Of a DNA stretch of 49,211 nucleotides, positions 16,566 to 25,542 are shown one piece after another. A model generated the notes under the pieces. It saw only the letters and a list, made by a program, of their open reading frames with translations, did not search any database and had not been told where the DNA came from. The stretch comes from Bacteroidia bacterium (GTDB lineage Bacteria > Bacteroidota > Bacteroidia > Bacteroidales > Azobacteroidaceae). Made by a program: the position numbers and the translations under genes. The stretch covers positions 1 through 49,211 of the forward strand of contig BNYG01000016.1 in the NCBI GenBank assembly GCA_026000155.1, written 5' to 3'. Within the stretch, counting starts at the first letter, position 1, and each line of letters opens with the position of its first letter.

Positions 16566-17900
16566 ATGAAAAAAGCGATACTTCTTTTCACCGGTTTATT
16601 TTTGATTTTTCCGGCATTCGCACAATATACCGTACGAGGCGGAACGGGTACTCCGTTGCAGGCGGAAGACAACGCATACAACCGGATTCAAGTCTATTTA
16701 TTGAACGGTTTATCCGGTGCGGAAATCTCGTTCACTTCCGGTTCGGGTACGCATCAATGGTATAAATACGATAAACGAGCCGGTGATGCCGTTGCCATTC
16801 CCTGCCGACAAACCGGAAATACTTCCACGATCACGAATCTCAGCGACGGATTCGGTTATTTCGTTGGAGAGGATCAATCGGCTCCTTCTCCATTCGATGC
16901 TAATTCCACCTCGTATGTATGGATTATTGATTACAGTAAACATTTACCTGTCATTTTCTCCTTCAATATTCAGGAAGATGAGTACAAATGCGAATCGTTG
17001 AAATTGATTGCCGATGTGGAAGCTGCTCCTTTGGAATATCGAACTTATTCCGGTGCGCCGGTTAGCTTGCAAAGAACTTTCCATCTTATGTATTCCGATT
17101 TGGAATGGAAAGAAGAAAGCAAGATGTTTGCGCCGGTAGATGCCATTTCAGATATAGAAGGTCTTATCTCGGAAATCAGTATCGATGCTCCTTTGAAAAA
17201 TACCGCTTTTACTTTGACCGGAGATGATTATGCCAAACATTTCGGACTGGAACAGAAAGTAAGTACGCCGGAATATGAAGCGGTGGCTGTGGAAGCTCAT
17301 GGAATAGCTACCTCCTTGAAAGAAGCCGGTGTAAGTGAACAAAGCGCCGGAGGCAAAGATACGGATTATTCCGCGCCGGTCGAAATCAATTTTGAGGCTT
17401 ACGCCAATGAACCGGTGGCAGCCCTGTATATCTGGCGAATAATGAAAATAGATCCGGTGACGAGAGATTCCATCGACATTGTCAGATACCCCGAAAAATC
17501 AATCAGTTACAAATTTGAAGAAGCCGGAAATTATGTCGCCCAATTGGAAGTAACGGATAGACTTTCGATTTGTTTAGACAATTCACAGGTTATCCCGATA
17601 TTTATCGGGGATTCGGATTTGCGATTACCCAACGCATTCAGTCCGGGAAGCTCTCCGGGTTCCAACGACGAATACCGGGTATCCTATAAATCATTAGTCA
17701 GTTTCAAAGCATCCATTTACAACCGCTGGGGCAATTTGCTTTTCCATTGGGAAGATCCTGCCCAAGGTTGGGATGGAAAAGTAGGCGGAAAATACGTGCC
17801 GACCGGCGTTTATTTTATTGTAGTAGAAGCCAAAGGAGCCGATGGCAGGACCTATACACGGTCAAGCGACATCAATGTTTTACGATCAAAAAATAATTAA
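16566..17900 (+). CDS. secreted protein with T9SS type-B (gliding-motility-associated) C-terminal domain
   Basis: This 444-residue protein has a signal peptide (MKKAILLFTGLFLIFPAFAQ), a central region with PKD-like features (about 295-345; ISYKFEEAGNYVAQLEVTD) and a C-terminal sorting domain from about 350 (LRLPNAFSPGSSPGSNDEY, IYNRWGNLLF, WDGKVGGKYVPTGVYFIVV), the hallmark of type-B cargo of the Bacteroidetes type IX secretion system. It is expected on the cell surface. Its function beyond secretion is not recognisable. The next gene, a lytic transglycosylase, starts two bases after its stop, so the two are probably co-transcribed. Confidence 0.88.
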   Translation: MKKAILLFTGLFLIFPAFAQYTVRGGTGTPLQAEDNAYNRIQVYLLNGLSGAEISFTSGSGTHQWYKYDKRAGDAVAIPCRQTGNTSTITNLSDGFGYFVGEDQSAPSPFDANSTSYVWIIDYSKHLPVIFSFNIQEDEYKCESLKLIADVEAAPLEYRTYSGAPVSLQRTFHLMYSDLEWKEESKMFAPVDAISDIEGLISEISIDAPLKNTAFTLTGDDYAKHFGLEQKVSTPEYEAVAVEAHGIATSLKEAGVSEQSAGGKDTDYSAPVEINFEAYANEPVAALYIWRIMKIDPVTRDSIDIVRYPEKSISYKFEEAGNYVAQLEVTDRLSICLDNSQVIPIFIGDSDLRLPNAFSPGSSPGSNDEYRVSYKSLVSFKASIYNRWGNLLFHWEDPAQGWDGKVGGKYVPTGVYFIVVEAKGADGRTYTRSSDINVLRSKNN

Positions 17901-17902
17901 TT

Positions 17903-18886
17903 ATGAATAAAAAAGTTACGAGTTTCTTACTTATCAGTGTTTTAATGGGCGTAGTAATTGTATTGTCCGTGTTTTTGTCCGGCAGCACGGCTCCCGGCAA
18001 AGAGGAAAAACAACATCCGCTGGTCGCTGCCCTGACCGTTTCGGTACCTATTCCGGATCACGTAAAATTTTGCGATCATGAAATTTCATTGGAACGATTG
18101 GACATGCGGGAACGTTTCGACCGGGAAATCAATGGTTTTACTTACCTGCATTCCACTACTTTATTGTATATCAAACGGGCGAACCGTTTCTTTCCGGTCA
18201 TTGAACCGATTTTAAAACAATACGGTATTCCGGACGATTTCAAGTATTTATGTGTCATCGAAAGCAATCTGGATACGCGGGCGCTCTCCCCTGCCAAAGC
18301 AGCCGGTTTATGGCAATTCATGGAACCGACCGCTAAATCCTACGGATTGGAAATCAGGGACGGAGTGGATGAACGTTACCACATCGAGAAAGCGACGGAA
18401 GCCGCCTGCCGGTATTTCCGGGATGCCTATAACCGGTATGGCAGTTGGGAAAATGTAGCAGCATCCTACAACGCCGGTACGGGCAGGATTTCAAGCGAAA
18501 TGCAGCGGCAACAGGTAGAATCGGCCTTTGACCTGTTGTTGGTTCAGGAAACTTCCCGCTATATTTTCCGGATCATGGCTGCCAAAGAAATTTTCAGTCA
18601 TCCGGACAAATACGGCTTCATCCTGAAAAAAGAAGACCTCTATCCGCCGGTTCCGGTCGATTTAGTGGATGTTCAGACGGACATTACCGATTTAGCTACT
18701 TTTGCCCAACAATACGGACTGAATTACATGCAATTGAAAGAATATAACGTCTGGCTGCGCGATACCCAATTGACACTCCCTAAAAACAGGAATAAAATCT
18801 ATCAGATCGCCATTCCGAAAAAAGAATACCTCTATTTCAAAAAAGACCATATCCGGGTGCATGATCCGGCTTGGGTGGTAGATTGA
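17903..18886 (+). CDS. membrane-anchored lytic transglycosylase (SLT domain, MltD-like)
   Basis: This 327-residue protein has an N-terminal membrane segment (residues 7-26) and an SLT domain around 100-230 with the catalytic glutamate E120 in VIESNLD, then AAGLWQFMEPTAKSYGL, VAASYNAGTGRI and a final SRYIFRIMAAKEIF. It cleaves peptidoglycan between MurNAc and GlcNAc, forming 1,6-anhydro ends. The C-terminal part (about 250-315; ATFAQQYGLNYMQLKEYNVWL) resembles a degenerate LysM-like region. It is coupled to the T9SS cargo gene (two-base gap), and ends nine bases before a convergent gene. Confidence 0.9.
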   Translation: MNKKVTSFLLISVLMGVVIVLSVFLSGSTAPGKEEKQHPLVAALTVSVPIPDHVKFCDHEISLERLDMRERFDREINGFTYLHSTTLLYIKRANRFFPVIEPILKQYGIPDDFKYLCVIESNLDTRALSPAKAAGLWQFMEPTAKSYGLEIRDGVDERYHIEKATEAACRYFRDAYNRYGSWENVAASYNAGTGRISSEMQRQQVESAFDLLLVQETSRYIFRIMAAKEIFSHPDKYGFILKKEDLYPPVPVDLVDVQTDITDLATFAQQYGLNYMQLKEYNVWLRDTQLTLPKNRNKIYQIAIPKKEYLYFKKDHIRVHDPAWVVD

Positions 18887-18895
18887 AGCGGATTT

Positions 18896-19654
18896 TTATT
18901 TCTCAATCAAATACTTCCAAAACCGTTTGGGCATAAATTGCCGTTGCAAGCGAAGATTTTTCCGTTGCTGAATGGTCACCGCTTTCAAATAGTCGTTCCA
19001 TAAGTCCTGAAAAGCGCTTTCGGTTTCGTCCTGCTGCTCGCGGGTGATATTTCCCGTTTTGAGGGAAACCGGCGGATGGTCGAAATGTACTGTTTCCGTT
19101 TTTTCCCGGTCGTAAAACAAGCCGTAATTCCGCCGGGAATCATAAATAATCCATGGCTGATCGGCATAGCGGTCTTGGAAAAAATCGGAACACAAAGGCA
19201 ATACATTGTACAAAGGATCCATAATGGAGAAAAAAATGCCGTCGGCGGTTTTTTGAAAACGGACAAATTGCTTGATATGCGTGATTTCATTGGAAACTTT
19301 CTTGTAAATTTTGGCTAAGGCCAATACATCGTCATCTGCAAAATTCACTTCAATCGAAATGGGCGAAGCTAACGCTTTTTGAATGTAACGAAACAAGATA
19401 AGTTCAATATCTTCTATTTCAGATAAATAACAAATAAACAACATATTTAATGCGGATTTGGAAATTTTCTTCTCCAATCCCTGGAATACACGTCCCGACT
19501 TGTCGGCATCGGTAATCACGGGATGCGTTTCCGTAAACAAAGGAATAGCAGAATCTTCGCTCACCATCCGGGCAGGCGATTCCTTCCGGTAGTAAGCGTC
19601 AAAAACGCAAGTTAAAAAACCCTCAAATGTATTGTCGTATAAATAGTAAAGCAT
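18896..19654 (-). CDS. TIGR03915-family putative DNA repair protein (DUF4130)
   Basis: This 252-residue protein begins MLYYLYDNTFEGFLTCVFDAY, the usual start of the TIGR03915/DUF4130 family, and ends with FMPKRFWKYLIEK. It has WIIYDSRRNYGLFYD in the middle. The family has no known catalytic activity; in other genomes it is found almost only next to a TIGR03916 radical SAM protein and the pair is described as putative DNA modification or repair. Here the partner gene is immediately upstream, with a 92-bp palindrome across the junction. Confidence 0.88.
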   Translation of the reverse strand: MLYYLYDNTFEGFLTCVFDAYYRKESPARMVSEDSAIPLFTETHPVITDADKSGRVFQGLEKKISKSALNMLFICYLSEIEDIELILFRYIQKALASPISIEVNFADDDVLALAKIYKKVSNEITHIKQFVRFQKTADGIFFSIMDPLYNVLPLCSDFFQDRYADQPWIIYDSRRNYGLFYDREKTETVHFDHPPVSLKTGNITREQQDETESAFQDLWNDYLKAVTIQQRKNLRLQRQFMPKRFWKYLIEK

Positions 19655-19667
19655 AGCAACGAAAGTG

Positions 19668-19759
19668 ATGGCACGCGGATGACGCGGATTAGGCGGATTA
19701 AAACGGATTTTTTATATTATCCGCGTAAATCCGCGTCATCCGTGTCATCCGCGTGCCAT
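19668..19759. repeat. 92-bp palindromic repeat, copy 1, overlapping a gene 3' end
   Basis: It begins ATGGCACGCGGATGACGCGG and ends with the matching GTCATCCGCGTGCCAT; inner GGATTA / AATCC blocks pair as well, giving a long imperfect hairpin. A second 92-bp copy lies at 38314-38405. Here the repeat covers positions 19717-19759 of the radical-SAM coding sequence and supplies its last 13-14 residues and stop codon. Confidence 0.85.
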
Positions 19760-21006
19760 TGTATTATTAATTGTGTATCGTCTCTTTTCTTTCGACCCGG
19801 TTGTGTCAGCAACTGCCGGAGGTATTCCGGTTTTGCTTCCTGGACGGTATAGACCGGCAGTTCGTTGCAGGTAATAAAATACTTGGCGCGTTTCAACACC
19901 ACCCCCATTTTCCGCAGGTTTTCGGAAGTCAGGCGGCCGAATTTCCGCGAAGCGATAATCAGTTGGGCGGATTTCGTGCCGATACCGGGAACGCGCAAAA
20001 TCATTTCGTAATCAGCCGTATTCACATCCACCGGAAAAAACTGCGGATTACGCAAAGCCCACGATAATTTCGGGTCAATTTCCAATTCCAGATTCGGATG
20101 CACTTCATTGACAATTTCATCCACTTTGAAATGATAAAACCGCATCAGCCAATCCGCCTGGTATAAACGATTTTCACGTACCAAAGGCGGGGTCGTCAAT
20201 GCCGGCAAGCGCGTATCGTAGGTATTAATGTGAATATACCCCGAATAATATACCCTTTTCATCGCCGGACGCTGATACATGGCATTCGCCAGATGCAAAA
20301 TTTTATTATCATCATCCGGGGATGCGCCGATAATCATTTGCGTACTTTGCCCCGCGGGAGCAAATTTGGGCGCATGGCGGTATTTCTTCTTTTCTTCCTT
20401 GCTTTCCAAAAAACCTTGCTGGATATAATGCATCGGACGAAAAACACTCTGGTAATCTTTATCGGGCGCAATCAGTTTCAGGCTTTGTTCCGAAGGCATT
20501 TCAATATTGCAACTCAAACGGTCGGCATACAAACCCGCTTCCGCCACCAACTCGCGACTGGCTCCGGGAATGCTTTTCAAGTGAATATAGCCATTATAAC
20601 GATGCACGGTACGCAAATCTTTCGCTACCCGCACCATGCGTTCCATGGTATAATCGGCATTGCGGACAATTCCGGAACTTAAAAACAGTCCTTCAATATA
20701 ATTCCTCCGGTAAAATTCGATGGTGAGTTCCACCAATTCGGAAACACTGAACGTAGTCCGGGGAATATCATTGCTTCGCCGGTTGGCGCAATAAGCACAA
20801 TCGTAAATACAATGATTGGTCAGCATGGTTTTAAGCAAAGAAACGCAACGGCCGTCTTCCGTAAAGCTATGACAAATCCCCCAACCCGCCGCCGACCCGA
20901 TTCCTTTTTGGGTATTGCTGCGCGAAGTACCGCTGGAAGCGCAAGAAACATCATACTTGGCTGCTTCCGCCAGTGTTTTTAATTTATCGAAGATAACCGG
21001 ATTCAT
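19717..21006 (-). CDS. TIGR03916-family putative DNA modification/repair radical SAM protein
   Basis: From the ATG at 21006 this is a 429-residue radical SAM enzyme with the cluster motif CIYDCAYC (C66, C70, C73). The N-terminus MNPVIFDKLKTLAEAAKYDV and SSGTSRS are typical of TIGR03916. A helix-hairpin-helix segment near residue 350 (LRVPGIGTKSAQLIIASRKFG) suggests DNA binding. The frame is open to 21039, but the extension is not family-like. The partner TIGR03915 gene follows. The last residues (WHADDTDDADLRG) come from the 92-bp palindrome and so are probably not original. The substrate is unknown. Confidence 0.9.
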   Translation of the reverse strand: MNPVIFDKLKTLAEAAKYDVSCASSGTSRSNTQKGIGSAAGWGICHSFTEDGRCVSLLKTMLTNHCIYDCAYCANRRSNDIPRTTFSVSELVELTIEFYRRNYIEGLFLSSGIVRNADYTMERMVRVAKDLRTVHRYNGYIHLKSIPGASRELVAEAGLYADRLSCNIEMPSEQSLKLIAPDKDYQSVFRPMHYIQQGFLESKEEKKKYRHAPKFAPAGQSTQMIIGASPDDDNKILHLANAMYQRPAMKRVYYSGYIHINTYDTRLPALTTPPLVRENRLYQADWLMRFYHFKVDEIVNEVHPNLELEIDPKLSWALRNPQFFPVDVNTADYEMILRVPGIGTKSAQLIIASRKFGRLTSENLRKMGVVLKRAKYFITCNELPVYTVQEAKPEYLRQLLTQPGRKKRDDTQLIIQWHADDTDDADLRG

Positions 21007-21067
21007 GCAAATATATGAAACAAAATAGCCATTGCACAAAGGTAAAAATAATACGGAAAAGAAAAAA

Positions 21068-21361
21068 TTATTTAAATAAGTCTGAGTGGGAACCGGTTCT
21101 GACTAAATGAAGTGTTCCATCAAAGAGAGGGTTCTCGCACCATTCTTCTATATACCATGTCAGCAGCCAATCCGGTTTAATATGGCATTCATAGTGACCG
21201 GAATAGTTACCTCGTAAAGGATGCGGTAAATATTCTTCCGGTAATGTACCTGTTTGGCATAAAGTTATGATTGCTTTATCAATCAATTCTATTTCATAAT
21301 TACGTTTCAGACACAGTTTATAATCTTTTTTAAACTGCCCGGATCGTTTAGGATAGTACAT
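21068..21361 (-). CDS. YafQ-family mRNA interferase toxin
   Basis: This 97-residue RelE-superfamily protein matches YafQ: H47, H60, D64 and H92 fall at the spacing of the catalytic set known from E. coli YafQ (His50, His63, Asp67, His87), in the motifs YLPHPLRGNYSGHYECHIKPDW and RTGSHSDLF. It would cut mRNA on the ribosome when free of its antitoxin. The upstream antitoxin gene ends two bases before it. All expected catalytic positions are present, so it looks intact. Confidence 0.9.
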   Translation of the reverse strand: MYYPKRSGQFKKDYKLCLKRNYEIELIDKAIITLCQTGTLPEEYLPHPLRGNYSGHYECHIKPDWLLTWYIEEWCENPLFDGTLHLVRTGSHSDLFK

Positions 21362-21363
21362 AA

Positions 21364-21561
21364 TTAATGTTTCAAATCATATAAAAGTTCATTAATACTA
21401 TTAAATCCTTTTGTTTTGTTTTGCTGTGCTTCAAGCATGGCTTTTTTTGTTTCCTCATTTGGAATATCCAGAATCATGCCGTATTTCTTCAAATCAATAC
21501 GGGCATAACCGGCTATTCTTTTCGTATTTCGTTCAATTGTAATTCCCTCTATTTGTCCCAT
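21364..21561 (-). CDS. antitoxin partner of the YafQ-family toxin
   Basis: From the ATG at 21561 this is a 65-residue protein (MGQIEGITIERN...). The frame is open to 21600, but that start lies upstream of the -7 box and would not be in the transcript. It is charged, with a C-terminal INELLYDLK segment that could lie along the toxin. It does not clearly resemble DinJ, the usual YafQ partner. The antitoxin role rests on the two-base spacing to the toxin gene. Confidence 0.75.
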   Translation of the reverse strand: MGQIEGITIERNTKRIAGYARIDLKKYGMILDIPNEETKKAMLEAQQNKTKGFNSINELLYDLKH

Positions 21562-21582
21562 AATTAAAAAAAAATTGTAATA

Positions 21583-21614
21583 CAAAGATACAGTTTTCAT
21601 TTTTAAACAACAAA
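21583..21614 (-). promoter_or_regulatory. promoter of the YafQ toxin-antitoxin operon
   Basis: On the minus strand TTTG (21614-21611) and TATCTTTG (21590-21583) are 20 bases apart, a full match to the Bacteroides promoter pattern. The position fixes the antitoxin start at 21561. Confidence 0.6.
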
Positions 21615-21631
21615 TGTTTCTCTAAATTATG

Positions 21632-21639
21632 TATCTTTG
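21632..21639 (+). promoter_or_regulatory. -7 box of argB
   Basis: TATCTTTG matches TAnnTTTG and lies 39 bases upstream of the argB ATG, back to back with the TA promoter. No clear -33 TTTG is present at the right distance. Confidence 0.45.
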
Positions 21640-21678
21640 CATCAATTTAATTTCATAGATTTTTAAACCCATTATCAA

Positions 21679-22452
21679 ATGCACCAGTTAACAGTTGTCA
21701 AAGTAGGCGGAAAGATTGTTGAAGACCCTCAGTCTTTAAAAACTTTTCTGAAAGATTTTTCATTAATTGCAGGAAATAAAATACTTGTTCACGGAGGAGG
21801 CGTTTCGGCTACCCAATTGGCAGAAAAATTAGGCATTAAAAGTCCGATGGTGGACGGTCGCCGGATTACCGATGCCGAAACATTGAAAGTCGTAACCATG
21901 GTTTATGCGGGATTGGTCAATAAAAATATCGTCGCGCACCTGCAAGCATTGAGTTTGGATGCCGTCGGATTGACCGGAGCCGATATGAACCTGATATTTT
22001 CCATCAAAAGACCGGTCAAAGACATTGATTACGGTTACGTGGGCGATGTACGGGAAGTCAACGCTCCGGTGCTGAAAGAACTCCTGAATCAGAATTATGT
22101 ACCGGTCATAGCCCCTATTACCCACGATGGAAACGGACAATTATTAAATACCAATGCAGATACGATTGCCGGTGAAACGGCGAAAGCCCTGGCTTACGAT
22201 TTCAATGTCCGTTTGATTTATTGCTTCGATAAAAAAGGCGTCTTACTCGATGAAAAGGACGAAAACAGTATGATTCAATTGCTGACCAAGGAAGAATTTT
22301 TGCAATACAAAGAAGAAGGAATTATTAAAGACGGTATGATACCCAAATTGGAAAATGCTTTCGAAACGCTGGCTTCCGGAGTGAAAGAAGTCATTCTTCT
22401 CCGGGCATCCAATTTGAATACAGGAGAAGGAACTTATATCAAATGGAATTAA
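21679..22452 (+). CDS. argB: N-acetylglutamate kinase (arginine biosynthesis)
   Basis: This amino-acid kinase phosphorylates N-acetylglutamate (or its N-succinyl analogue, which some Bacteroidetes use). The 257-residue protein has VVKVGGKIVED, the phosphate-binding LVHGGGVSA, the substrate loop DGRRITDAETL, VGLTGADMNLI and NTNADTIAGETAKAL. Length matches the arginine-insensitive, short form. It lies apart from the argGCD cluster (about 8 kb away) and is divergent from a TA module. The next gene starts ten bases before its stop, implying translational coupling. Confidence 0.95.
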   Translation: MHQLTVVKVGGKIVEDPQSLKTFLKDFSLIAGNKILVHGGGVSATQLAEKLGIKSPMVDGRRITDAETLKVVTMVYAGLVNKNIVAHLQALSLDAVGLTGADMNLIFSIKRPVKDIDYGYVGDVREVNAPVLKELLNQNYVPVIAPITHDGNGQLLNTNADTIAGETAKALAYDFNVRLIYCFDKKGVLLDEKDENSMIQLLTKEEFLQYKEEGIIKDGMIPKLENAFETLASGVKEVILLRASNLNTGEGTYIKWN

Positions 22453-25400
22453 TAGCGAAGACGTTATACGGATTGGAGGAAATCCTGGCGAAAGAATTGA
22501 TCGAATTGGGAGCCAATGATGTACAAATCGGCCGGCGGATGGTTTTATTCACAGGAGGTAAGGATTTGCTTTACAAAGCGAATTTTCATTGCCGGACAGC
22601 CTTGCGCATTTTAAAACCCATCGCTACTTTTCAAGCGAAAAATCCCGATGAAGTCTATGAAAAAGTGAAAGAAATCGATTGGCAGAAATACATTCCCGGT
22701 AAAAAAACATTTGCTATTGATGCGGTGATCCATTCCGAAACATTCACCCATTCCAAATTTGTCGCTTACCGTGTCAAAGATGCGATTGTGGATTCGTTCA
22801 CGGAAAAAGAATTGCCCCGGCCTTCCGTACGGATCAACAATCCCGATGTCCAATTGCACGTGCACATTTCACATACCGAATGTACCATTGCCTTGGACAG
22901 TTCCGGCGAATCACTGCACAAAAGAGGTTACCGGATGGAAGAAACGGAAGCACCCCTGAACGAAGTGCTGGCTGCCGGAATGATCCTGAAAACCGGTTGG
23001 AAAGGCGAAAGCAATTTCGTTGATCCTATGTGCGGATCGGGCACCTTGCTCATTGAAGCCGTTTTGATCGCATTAAATATTGCTCCGGGTGTTTTCCGCT
23101 CGCAATACGCCTTTGAAAAATGGGACGATTTCGATGCCGCTTTGTTCGAACAAATCAGCACGGACGACTCGCACGAAAAACCCTTTCTTTTCAAAGCCTA
23201 CGGTTCGGACATTTCACCGAAAGCCATCAGCGCTGCAAGCCGGAACGTGAAAAATGCCGGACTTTCCAAATACATCGAATTGAAAGTTTTGCCTTTCCAA
23301 CAAATGACCGAAGCGCCTGCAACCGGTATTTTAATTACCAATCCGCCCTACGGTGAACGATTGAATCCAAACGATTTGATGCAATTATATGCTATGATTG
23401 GCGAACGGTTGAAACATGTATTTACCGGTTACGATGCCTGGATTATCTCCTCCAATTTGGAAGGATTTGACAATATCGGCTTAAAACCGTCTTCCAAATG
23501 CAAGCTGATCAATGGCGCTTTGGATTGCGAATATCGCCAATATCAACTCTTTAGCGGAAAGCACCATGCATTCAAAGAGGAAACCGGACGTAAATTAGCC
23601 TTGAAAAAAATCACTTGTCTATTCGCTTTTATTCTATCGACTCTTATGACTGTTTCTGCTCAGGGAAAACAATTTACATTGGAAGATCTCATTCCGGGAG
23701 GGAATACTTACGCTCAATTCACACCGAAAACCGAACAGGATGTGAAATGGAAAGGCGACAGTTTGCTGTTCTTTACGAAAGAAGAAAAATGGCTCGCCAG
23801 CCCATCAACACCCGATGAAAAGGCGCTTTTTTCTTCGGAAGAAGTTTTAAAAAAGGAAGATTCCACCAAAGAAATACTGCAATCCATTCAAAATGCAGAA
23901 GGCAATAAAAAGGATGTTATTTACGGAGAATCTGTTCACCGAAATGAATTTGGCATTACTGACGGAAAATTTTGGTCGCCTAATCGCAATTACCTCGCTT
24001 TTTACCGGATGGACGAATCCATGGTGGGCGATTATCCTTTAGTGGATATTTCCGCACGGGAAGCTCAATTGAAAAACATCAAATACCCGATGGCGGGAAG
24101 GACCAGCCACGAGGTGACGGTAGGAATATATTCGATGGAATCGAAGAAAACGATCTATTTGAATACCGGCGAACCCAAAGACCATTATTTGACAAATATT
24201 TCCTGGAATCCTTCCGAAAAATATATTTACATTGCCGAAATCAACCGGGAACAAAATCACTTGCAATTGAACAAATATTCCGTTGAAAACGGCGAAAAAA
24301 CGGCGAATTTGTTTGAAGAACACAATGACCGGTATGTGGAACCCGAACATCCGTTATTGTTCCTGAAAAAAACGCCCGGTCAATTTATCTGGCAAAGCAA
24401 ACGGGACGGCTACAATCATTTGTATCTTTACAATACGGACGGCCAATTATTAAAACAACTGACTTCCGGCAATGCCGATGTGACCGAAGTTCTGGGCTTG
24501 GATGCGGAAGAAAAGAACCTTTTTATCGTATCCAACGAAAGCAATCCCATCGAATTCCAAGTCTATAAAATCAACCTGAAAACAGGAAAAAAGAGTCAAC
24601 TGACTTTTGAACCGGGTGTACACCGTCCGCAATTAAGTGAATCGGGAAAATACATCATCGACAAGTATGCCAATCTCACCACCCCTTTGAACATTGATTT
24701 GATTCATACCGCTAACGGAAAAATCCAACGCTTGCACACGGCAAAAAATCCATATTCGGAATATATTTTGCCGGAAATTAGCTTAGGTTCATTGAAATCT
24801 GCCGATGAAAGGACGGATTTATATTACCGCTTGGTCAAACCGGTAAATTTCAATCCTAATCAAAAATACCCGGTCATCGTGTATGTGTACGGCGGACCGC
24901 ATAGTCAGATGGTCGTCAATTCCTGGCTGGGAGGCGTGCGCGGTTGGGATATGTATATGGCTCAAAAAGGATATATGGTTTTTACACTGGATAACCGGGG
25001 CACTTCCAACCGGGGTTTTGCATTTGAAAGCATCATTCACCGGCAATTGGGAGTCACCGAATCGGCCGATCAATTGCGAGGAATCGAATTTCTGAAATCC
25101 TTGCCTTATGTGGACTCCGGTAGAATCGGTGTTCACGGTTGGAGTTACGGCGGATTTATGACGACCAATTTGCTCTTGCATCACCCGGAAATTTTCAAAA
25201 CGGGCGTTGCCGGCGGGCCGGTCATTGACTGGAAATACTACGAAATCATGTACGGCGAACGCTATATGGATACGCCGGAAGACAATCCGGAAGGCTACGA
25301 ACAAGCCGACATGAACCGTTTGGCAGGCAATCTGAAAGGTCATTTTTTAGTGATTCACGGTGATGAAGACGGTACTGTGGTGTGGCAAAACAGCCTTTCG

Positions 25401-25538
25401 TTCCTGAAAGCCTGTATTGCTGCCGGAACTTATCCCGACTATTTTGTCTATCCGGGACAGGAACACAATATGCGCGGACGCGACCGGGTGCATTTGCACG
25501 AAAAGATTACACGCTATTTTGAAGATTATTTGAAATAA
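22443..25538 (+). CDS. fusion: THUMP/RlmL-type RNA methyltransferase plus S9 dipeptidyl peptidase IV-like protease
   Basis: One uninterrupted frame of 1031 residues joins two normally separate proteins. Residues 1-386 are a THUMP-domain SAM-dependent rRNA methyltransferase (motif I DPMCGSGT near 193; NPPYGERL near 299). Residues 387-408 read as a signal peptide ([20 protein letters not shown]), and 409-1031 form a dipeptidyl peptidase IV-like protein with beta-propeller and hydrolase domains: S901 in GWSYGG, D976 in HGDEDGTV, H1008 in GQEHNM. A TTG at 23601 could start the peptidase separately. The junction has a run of seven A (23604-23610), where a one-base change would end the methyltransferase soon after. 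It may be a genuine fusion, an overlapping pair with an internal TTG start, or a sequence error. Confidence 0.85.
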   Translation: MELIAKTLYGLEEILAKELIELGANDVQIGRRMVLFTGGKDLLYKANFHCRTALRILKPIATFQAKNPDEVYEKVKEIDWQKYIPGKKTFAIDAVIHSETFTHSKFVAYRVKDAIVDSFTEKELPRPSVRINNPDVQLHVHISHTECTIALDSSGESLHKRGYRMEETEAPLNEVLAAGMILKTGWKGESNFVDPMCGSGTLLIEAVLIALNIAPGVFRSQYAFEKWDDFDAALFEQISTDDSHEKPFLFKAYGSDISPKAISAASRNVKNAGLSKYIELKVLPFQQMTEAPATGILITNPPYGERLNPNDLMQLYAMIGERLKHVFTGYDAWIISSNLEGFDNIGLKPSSKCKLINGALDCEYRQYQLFSGKHHAFKEETGRKLALKKITCLFAFILSTLMTVSAQGKQFTLEDLIPGGNTYAQFTPKTEQDVKWKGDSLLFFTKEEKWLASPSTPDEKALFSSEEVLKKEDSTKEILQSIQNAEGNKKDVIYGESVHRNEFGITDGKFWSPNRNYLAFYRMDESMVGDYPLVDISAREAQLKNIKYPMAGRTSHEVTVGIYSMESKKTIYLNTGEPKDHYLTNISWNPSEKYIYIAEINREQNHLQLNKYSVENGEKTANLFEEHNDRYVEPEHPLLFLKKTPGQFIWQSKRDGYNHLYLYNTDGQLLKQLTSGNADVTEVLGLDAEEKNLFIVSNESNPIEFQVYKINLKTGKKSQLTFEPGVHRPQLSESGKYIIDKYANLTTPLNIDLIHTANGKIQRLHTAKNPYSEYILPEISLGSLKSADERTDLYYRLVKPVNFNPNQKYPVIVYVYGGPHSQMVVNSWLGGVRGWDMYMAQKGYMVFTLDNRGTSNRGFAFESIIHRQLGVTESADQLRGIEFLKSLPYVDSGRIGVHGWSYGGFMTTNLLLHHPEIFKTGVAGGPVIDWKYYEIMYGERYMDTPEDNPEGYEQADMNRLAGNLKGHFLVIHGDEDGTVVWQNSLSFLKACIAAGTYPDYFVYPGQEHNMRGRDRVHLHEKITRYFEDYLK

Positions 25539-25542
25539 AAAT

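Noticed and set aside
17594..17609. 16-nt palindrome CCCGATATTTATCGGG in the T9SS cargo gene
   Set aside because: Short and present once in the window; not enough to call a repeat insertion like that in argC.
24819..25343. Long minus-strand frame (174 codons) opposite the peptidase domain
   Set aside because: It lies over the conserved catalytic part of the peptidase and shows no domain or promoter of its own.
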